From NCBI GenBank assembly GCA_001430745.1, contig KQ482027.1, forward strand, positions 323,120-336,539: a stretch of 13,420 bases of DNA. Direction: 5' to 3'. Each line of letters begins with the position of its first letter. The first letter of the stretch is position 1. The notes under the pieces were generated by a model. That model saw only the letters and a program-made list of their open reading frames with translations, was not told the DNA's origin and searched no databases. The translations under genes were made by a program, and so were the position numbers. Below are positions 8,309 through 13,420 of the stretch, in pieces. Source of the stretch: Auxenochlorella pyrenoidosa (lineage: Eukaryota > Chlorophyta > Trebouxiophyceae > Chlorellales > Chlorellaceae).

Positions 8309-11300
8309 ATGCAACAGCTGGCGAGCTCTAGCCACCTGCGTGGCGTGGGGCTGCGCCCCAGCAGTGCTGGCCAGGCCAGGTCCCTGCGCTCTGCTCGCAG
8401 GTGAGCCGCAGGGCCGATCCCCCCTTTGTGGTGTTTCCTGGATGCATGCCGCCTCGCACATTTCGCTGATCGAGCCCTGCAAGCGTGCGAGGAGGCAGTG
8501 CCGCTTGCACGAACGCCGCCTTGCCAGCGTCGGCAAGTGACGAATGCAAGGTTGAGCTGGGCCTCAGCGCAGTGCATTGGTGAATTGCGGGTTTCTCACC
8601 GTTACTGAGTGCAGGGGCGCATCGTCTGTGCGTGTGAACGCCTTCTTCAGTGAGTCGCTCACGTTTTCAAAATGCCGCTCTGCATGGTCCCGCACACTGG
8701 CGTGCAGCGAGCATGCCTGCCGAGCTCACCTCCACCCATCAATTCATGTATGCATGCCTGATGTCCAGCACAGCTGGTGCACACTATGTGCTGCCGAACC
8801 AACTGTTCTGGTCCTCATGCTGCGCATGCTCTCTCGCTGCCTTGCCTGCTGCAGCAATCGGCGGCAAGAAGTCTGGCGATGGCACCCAGAAGCTGGCTCG
8901 CGGCGAGGAGGCCGCCAGCGAGAACGGCAACGGCGCCGGCCTGCTGGGCACCATCTTCAAGACTGTGGGCACGCAGCGCAGCAGCACGCAGGGCAAGCGC
9001 GGCGGCCGCGGCGGCCCCGATGCCGGCACCGGTGGGTGATTCCGGCAGAAACTGCCCTGGGGCAGCCGCTCGCAGTGTTTTGCAAGGCGTGCACCCGTCC
9101 TGCACCGGGCATTGCAAGCGCCCCGCCCGACCGCAGCATTGCACACGCCCCGCCCGACTGCCGCAGTCTTTGTCGCCGGTGCCACTGGCCGCCTGGGCGC
9201 GCGCTGCGTGCGCGAGCTGCTGGCGGCCGGCTTCCGCGTGCGCGCGGGCGTGCGCTCTGCAGAGAAGGCAGAGGAGTACCTGGCCATCGCCACCAGCTAT
9301 GGCCTGCTGAGCCGTGAGGAGACTGGGCGCCTGCAGGTGGGTCCGGGGCCAGCTGGGGCCTGCCGCAGCCGGGGGCAGTCGGCAGCTGTGTTGTGTGGTG
9401 TTTGCGTGATCGCGAGTGCGCGCTGTCACTCCTTGGCGTGCGCAGCTTTGCGACCTTGCAACCGCTGTCGGGATCGTTGTGACGCCTGGAGGGAGCCGGG
9501 GCCTTGCCGGGGCAAACCCTGGCCTCGGATTCATGACCAGTGTGAACGACGCCCTGCCTCCGCTGCCCCCCCCCCCCCCGCCGCCTTGTTCAGGTGGTGC
9601 TGTGCGACCTTGAGCAGCCCGACACCCTCCTGCCCGCCATTGGCAACGCCGCCAAGGTGGGCAAGGCCTGGCAGGGGCCGAGCACGGCCCGCCCCCGCGG
9701 AGCAGCCCTGCAAGCCAGGCGCCGCCCGACGCGCAGCGACGCAGCGGCCTCGCTGCATCCCACAGCCCCAACACTCTGCACTGGTCCCGCCCTCATGTCG
9801 CATTGACCACGCTGTGCTGCGCTGCGCTGTGCTGCGCAGGTGGTGTGCGCTGTGGGCGCTCCCGAGGACCAGCTGGGCGATGTGACCGCCCCCAAGCGCA
9901 TCGACGGCGACGGCGCCACTCGCCTGGTCGAGGTGCGCACCCGGATGCGCCCGGGCCTTGCCCATCCACTTGGCCGAGAGCGAGCTCTTTTAGAAAGGCC
10001 CCCCCCCGACCCTTGCCCAGTGTGGAGGCGTGCCAGCTTGCCTGCAGGTCCGCCAGCAGCCCTGCCTGGGCTCCCAGCTGCTGCTCGCAGCTGCTGCTCC
10101 CCTCGACCCTTCCCCGCTCGCCTGGCGCGCCTCACTTGCCCCCGCGCCTGCCCTGTCCCTGCTGTGCAGGCAGCCAACGCCGCGGGCGTGCAGCAGTTTA
10201 TCCTGGTGACCTCGCTGGGCACCGGCAAGGTCGGCTTCCCTGCCAGTGAGTGCGAGCCCAACTTCAAAACTGCCTTGAATTGTATTTCCGATATGCATGA
10301 AGGGGCGCCTGGCTGGGCGCGAGCCTCCGCCCCTGGGGGACGCGGTGCACGACAGGCGGGCCGCAACGCTATCAGGGTGGGGCGCAGAGCAGCGGGGCAG
10401 GCGCGCCGATGGAGAGCGCCGCCACATGTGGCATCCCAGCACCTTATTGCCAGTGGCAGGCTGCCCCACCCTGCTGCGCTGTCCTCACCCTGCTGCGCTG
10501 CCCGGCCGCCGCAGGCATCCTGAACGTGTTTGGCGGCGTGTTGACCTTCAAGCGCAAGGCCGAGGAGGCGCTGGAGGCGAGCGGCATGCCCTACGTCATC
10601 GTCCGCCCTGGTGCGCGCCGCTGCCGACTCCCCTCGGGTTTTCGCTCGCTCGTGCCACCTGCTGAGCGCGGCGTGCCAAGCGACGCAACCCTTCGTGCAG
10701 CAGGCTTTGCACAGCCCTGGGCAGCACGCGCCCCTGTAGCCAGCCCCCGCTGCTGCGCTGCGTCTCAACCGTGGCCCTGCCCCTGCCGCCGCCTGCCTGG
10801 GCAGGTGGCATGGAGCGGCCGCGGGACGACCACAAGCTGACCCACAACGTGAAGCTGGCCACCCGCGACAAGCTGTTTGGCGGCACCGTGTCGCGCCTGC
10901 AGGTGTGCCCAACCAACTTCTGACGGGCCGCATGCGGGCCGCGGCCGCAATCTTCGTGCCAAGCTGCAAGGGGCACAAGCCCCGCAGGTCGCACTCCCCG
11001 CACATGCTGCTGGGTTGCACCGAGCCTCCTCGTCGCTGCGTGTGTGGAGCTGTGGTTGCCACGAGGCTCTTCGACTGTTCCGTGCGTGCCGCCGCCGGGC
11101 GCCCTGCCGAGCAGGTTGCGGAGCTGATTGCCTCGTGCGCGGTGAACCCCGAGCTGGCTGAGAACAAGGTGCTGGAGGTGGTGTCTGAGACGTCGGCCCC
11201 CGCCCTGTCGTACGAGGACCTGCTGGAGGCGCACCCGCAGGGTGAGGGGTGGTTGGGTGTGGTGTGTGGATGGTGCGTGTGTGTGTGTGTGTGTGTGTGA

Positions 11301-13370
11301 ACAGCAGGGGTCCTCCCCCCCACCCCACCCACCCAACCCGTCCGGTCGCGTTTGTGTGCGTTGGTGGTGGGGTGTGGGGGGTGGGGGGTGGGGTACAGGT
11401 GCCGCTGCTGAGCCCTGAGTACTGGCGGCATGGGGGATGCAAAGCTCTGTCACTGCTGTTGCTGCGCCTGCTGCCCGGCACTCCCTCCAGTGTGCTCAGC
11501 AAGCTGGCGTGGCTGCCTCCCCCCCCCCCCCCCCCTCCCCCGCAGAGGTCAGCCAGGAGGAGCGCGAGGAGGAGCGCGCGGCGGCAGCGCAGCTGCAGGC
11601 CGAGCTGACCGACGCGCGCAGCGTGGTGAGCGGGCGCGGCGGGTGCCCGTCGGCCTGGGCAGAGGGGCGTGGACATTGCCATTATTGTTATCATTATGAT
11701 TGGGCAGGCCCGGCCCGGCCCGCCCAGCCTGGGATGCCAGGGTGGCCAGAGCTGCGCGCATGCGCCGCCCTGCCGCCCTTTCCCCTAGAGCCCCTGCCCA
11801 CCGTGTGCCGCACTTCTGCTGCTGCAGATCGCGTCTGCCGAGGAGCGGCTGGTGCAGATCCGGGAGCAGATCAAGAGCGCCGCCGCCGCGGTGAGGGCGC
11901 CCGGCGTGCGCGTGTGCTGCCTTGGAGCACGGCGCGCCCCCAAAAGGCCCGCTGGAGCCCTGGCCACATTTGTGCATTCGCTGCAGGCACACGGTCCCCT
12001 TCTCGAGCGGCTGCGAAGCATCACACGGCGCCGTGTGTGCCCTGCAACTGCCCACCCCGCCCCGCTTGCTCGCGCTCCCCCCCGCTTGCCTCGCAGGCTG
12101 CCGACCTGAAGAAGCAGGAGCAGGCGGTGCGCAAGGAGCAGACGGACGTGCTGAAGAAGGCGGAGCGCGCAGAGGCTCAGGTGGGGTGGCCCTGCCTGCC
12201 CGCACGCCTTCTTTGATGCCTACCTGCCTGCCTGCCTGCATTGCCGCCTGCGTGCCTGCCTACCTGCCTGTTTGTCGGCTTGTGCTCGCTGACTCAACTG
12301 TCCTGTCCAGCCTGCCTGCCTGCATTCCTGCCTGTGGGCACGCGTCTCTTCTGTGTTTGGAGCGCGAGCGCGCGCCTGCTTGCGCCTGCGTGCGCCTGCT
12401 TACCGTCCCAACCTGACACCCATCTGTGTGTCCCCCCCTGTTGACTCTGCGCCCATGTGTTTCTCCCATGCAGCTGGCCGCGCTGCAGCAGGAGGCTGAG
12501 GGCAAGGCGCTGGCCGCCGCCGCCGCGCGCGCTGTGGTGAACGCTGCGCAGCAGGCGCAGCGTGAGGGCCGCCTGCTCACCGCCCAGGAGATTGCCGAGA
12601 TCAAGTGAGTGGCTTTGACCGGGGGGGGGGGGGGCTCCAGACGCCAGGTGCTCATTGGTATGCCGGCATCACGCGCTCACTGCGTGGCGTGGCGCTGGCG
12701 TGCACTCGGGCCATGGAGCACCCCTTGCCAGGCGACCGTGGCATGACTGTATACGCTGTGCTGGCCCGCAGCTCGCCCCTGCGTGCCAGCGCGGCGCTCC
12801 TGAGCTGCGCATGTTTGACGGCTCTTTGAAACTGATGGCACGTGGCCCCTGGCCCCTTCCCTGGCCCCGCAGGCGCGATGTGCTGAACCCCCCCAAGCCC
12901 AAGGAGGCGCCCGCCCCGGCCAAGAAGGCCGCGGCCCCGGCTGGCGGCCTGCTGGGCGGCTTCTTCACCACCCGGCAGGCGGCGCCTGTTGTTGTTGAGG
13001 AGGAGGAGGAGGAGGAAGTGGAGGAGGCACCTGCCCCCGCCCCGCCAAGAAGGCCGCCAAGCCCGCGGGCACCGGCATCTTTGGCTTTGGCCGCAAGCCG
13101 GCGCCGGTGGTTGAGGAGGAGGAGGAGGAGGAGGAGGTGGTCGAGGAGGAGGTCGTTGTGGTGGAGCAAAAGGCGCCGGCCAAGAAGCCAGCCTTTGGCT
13201 TCTTCGGCGGCTTCGGCAAGCCCGCCGCGCCGGCGGCCGAGCCTGCGGCGGCGGCGGCGGCGGAGGAGGAGGAGGAGGAGGAGGAGGCGGCGCCGGCTCC
13301 AGCCCCAGCCCCTGCCAAGCAGCCCGCCAAGGCGTTTGCCTTTGGCCGCAAGGCGCCGCCCGCCAAGGAG
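8309..13370 (+). CDS. TIC62: TIC62-like protein: plastid Rossmann NAD(P)-binding domain, coiled coil and acidic repeat tail (3' partial)
   Basis: Exons: 8309-8400, 8615-8649, 8855-9031, 9167-9336, 9594-9656, 9840-9932, 10170-10245, 10515-10610, 10805-10902, 11115-11241, 11546-11625, 11828-11890, 12097-12180, 12474-12604, 12873-13370 and beyond. All junctions are GT-AG and phase-consistent. Residues 1-45 form a Ser/Arg/Ala transit peptide ending near SSVRVNAFF. VFVAGATGRLG (102-112) is the GxxGxxG nucleotide loop. FILVTSLGT, GFPASILNVF, KRKAEEALEASG, RPGGMERP and FGGTVSRLQVAEL follow in TIC62 order, to about residue 342. In plants TIC62 is a redox-responsive protein that binds NADP(H) and ferredoxin-NADP reductase, and is linked to the inner-envelope TIC translocon and thylakoids. 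Here an Ala/Glu/Lys coiled coil (~343-461) and acidic repeats (~463-628) follow, without visible plant-type Ser/Pro FNR-binding repeats. Exon 15 needs a -1 frameshift near 13043. Identification firm; role in import inferred from the family. Confidence 0.92.
8615..8649 (+). other. 35-base micro-exon completing the TIC62 transit peptide
   Basis: Exon 1 ends in phase 2 at 8400 and exon 3 begins with two bases of a codon at 8855, so joining them directly shifts the frame. A segment bounded by TGCAG and GTGAGT at 8615-8649 converts phase 2 to phase 1 and encodes GASSVRVNAFF, which resembles a transit-peptide cleavage region. This restores the GGKKSGDGTQKL frame. The fit is good but rests on phase and sequence style only. 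Confidence 0.7.
9110..9166 (+). repeat. Tandem duplication of the intron 3 splice acceptor region of TIC62
   Basis: Segment 9110-9136 is followed at once by a near copy at 9137-9166. Both begin CATTGCA, share CGCCCCGCCCGAC and end in CGCAG. The second copy supplies the acceptor used before VFVAGATG. The first supplies a similar decoy; using it would add 30 bases to the exon. Confidence 0.8.
11277..11299 (+). repeat. (GT)n microsatellite in TIC62 intron 10
   Basis: An uninterrupted GT dinucleotide run of about 11 units begins 35 bases after the exon 10 donor. It is likely to vary in length between isolates. Confidence 0.9.
11369..11393 (+). other. G-quadruplex motif in TIC62 intron 10
   Basis: G runs of 4, 6, 6 and 4 are separated by TGT, T and T on the coding strand, so the motif would be present in the pre-mRNA. 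It lies between the GT microsatellite and the C-rich acceptor tract of the same 304-base intron (11242-11545). Confidence 0.75.
12205..12330 (+). repeat. Degenerate CCTG/CCTA tetranucleotide repeat in TIC62 intron 13
   Basis: Many copies of CCTG, with CCTA and CGTG variants, occur across 12205-12330 inside the intron 12181-12473. The array is imperfect and interrupted. No coding signal was seen in the intron. Confidence 0.65.
12910..13370 (+). repeat. Degenerate protein-level repeat encoding the acidic tail of TIC62
   Basis: About four units start near 12910, 13030, 13170 and 13293. Each begins with a Pro/Ala/Lys segment (APAPAKK, APAKK or PAPAKQPAK) followed by a Phe/Gly-rich piece (LLGGFF, GIFGFGRKPAP, AFGFFGGFGKP, AFAFGRKAPP). 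The first three then end in a run of seven to eight Glu, with Val or Ala. The pattern alternates basic, aromatic-glycine and acidic blocks. Units 2-4 are in frame only after a -1 shift near 13043. Confidence 0.8.
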
Positions 13371-13390
13371 GTGCGGCCCCCCGCCCCCCC

Positions 13391-13420
13391 CCACCCCCCA
13401 CCACCACACACACACACACA
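13391..13420 (+). repeat. CA-rich microsatellite at the right edge, in TIC62 intron 15
   Basis: After the exon 15 donor (AAGGAG|GTGCGG, intron from 13371) the sequence is C-rich and then becomes a (CA)n run that continues past the window edge. It resembles the simple repeats of intron 10. Confidence 0.75.

Noticed and set aside
9590..11431. Long open frame of 613 codons on the minus strand
   Set aside because: It runs antisense across several well-supported TIC62 exons and their introns. Its composition is Arg/Ala/Cys noise, with a poly-Thr/His stretch from the GT microsatellite. High GC makes such long shadows common.
12652..13419. Minus-strand frames with poly-Ser, poly-Leu or poly-Pro runs over the last exon
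   Set aside because: They are reverse readings of the GAG and GCG repeats of the TIC62 tail.

Overview
The window looks like nuclear DNA of a unicellular green alga, probably a trebouxiophyte of the Chlorella type. It is GC-rich and carries many short GT-AG introns with pyrimidine-rich acceptors. The proteins are rich in Ala and Gln, with triplet-repeat tracts, and two of the products have plastid-transit-like N termini. There are no operons, Shine-Dalgarno sites or bacterial gene packing. The lineage call is inferred from style and protein similarity, not from a marker gene.

Layout: (1) 117-1045, minus strand: first three exons of a site-2-protease-like (M50) membrane metalloprotease; the rest lies beyond the left edge. 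(2) 1046-1589: divergent intergenic region. (3) 1590-6349, plus strand: a large Gln/Ala-rich coiled-coil protein of unknown function; its last exon needs two in-frame TAG codons to stay open to a terminal TGA. (4) 6350-6594: short convergent 3' gap. (5) 6595-8003, minus strand: three-exon, probably plastid-targeted GNAT acetyltransferase. (6) 8004-8308: divergent promoter region shared with the next gene. (7) 8309-13370 and beyond, plus strand: TIC62-like protein in at least 15 exons, with transit peptide, NAD(P)-binding Rossmann domain, coiled coil and an acidic repeat tail. The tail carries an apparent -1 frameshift, and the gene runs off the right edge.

Exon structures were derived by hand from splice consensus, reading phase and family similarity. 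In all four models the phases match at every proposed junction. The strongest identification is TIC62: the spliced exons give a continuous Rossmann protein with a GxxGxxG loop and the characteristic GFPA, KRKAEEAL and RPGGMERP segments. Points to pursue are the two TAG codons in the coiled-coil gene, the unusual TIC62 tail and its frameshift, and several repeat structures in introns. No CRISPR array, transposon, rRNA or convincing tRNA was found.
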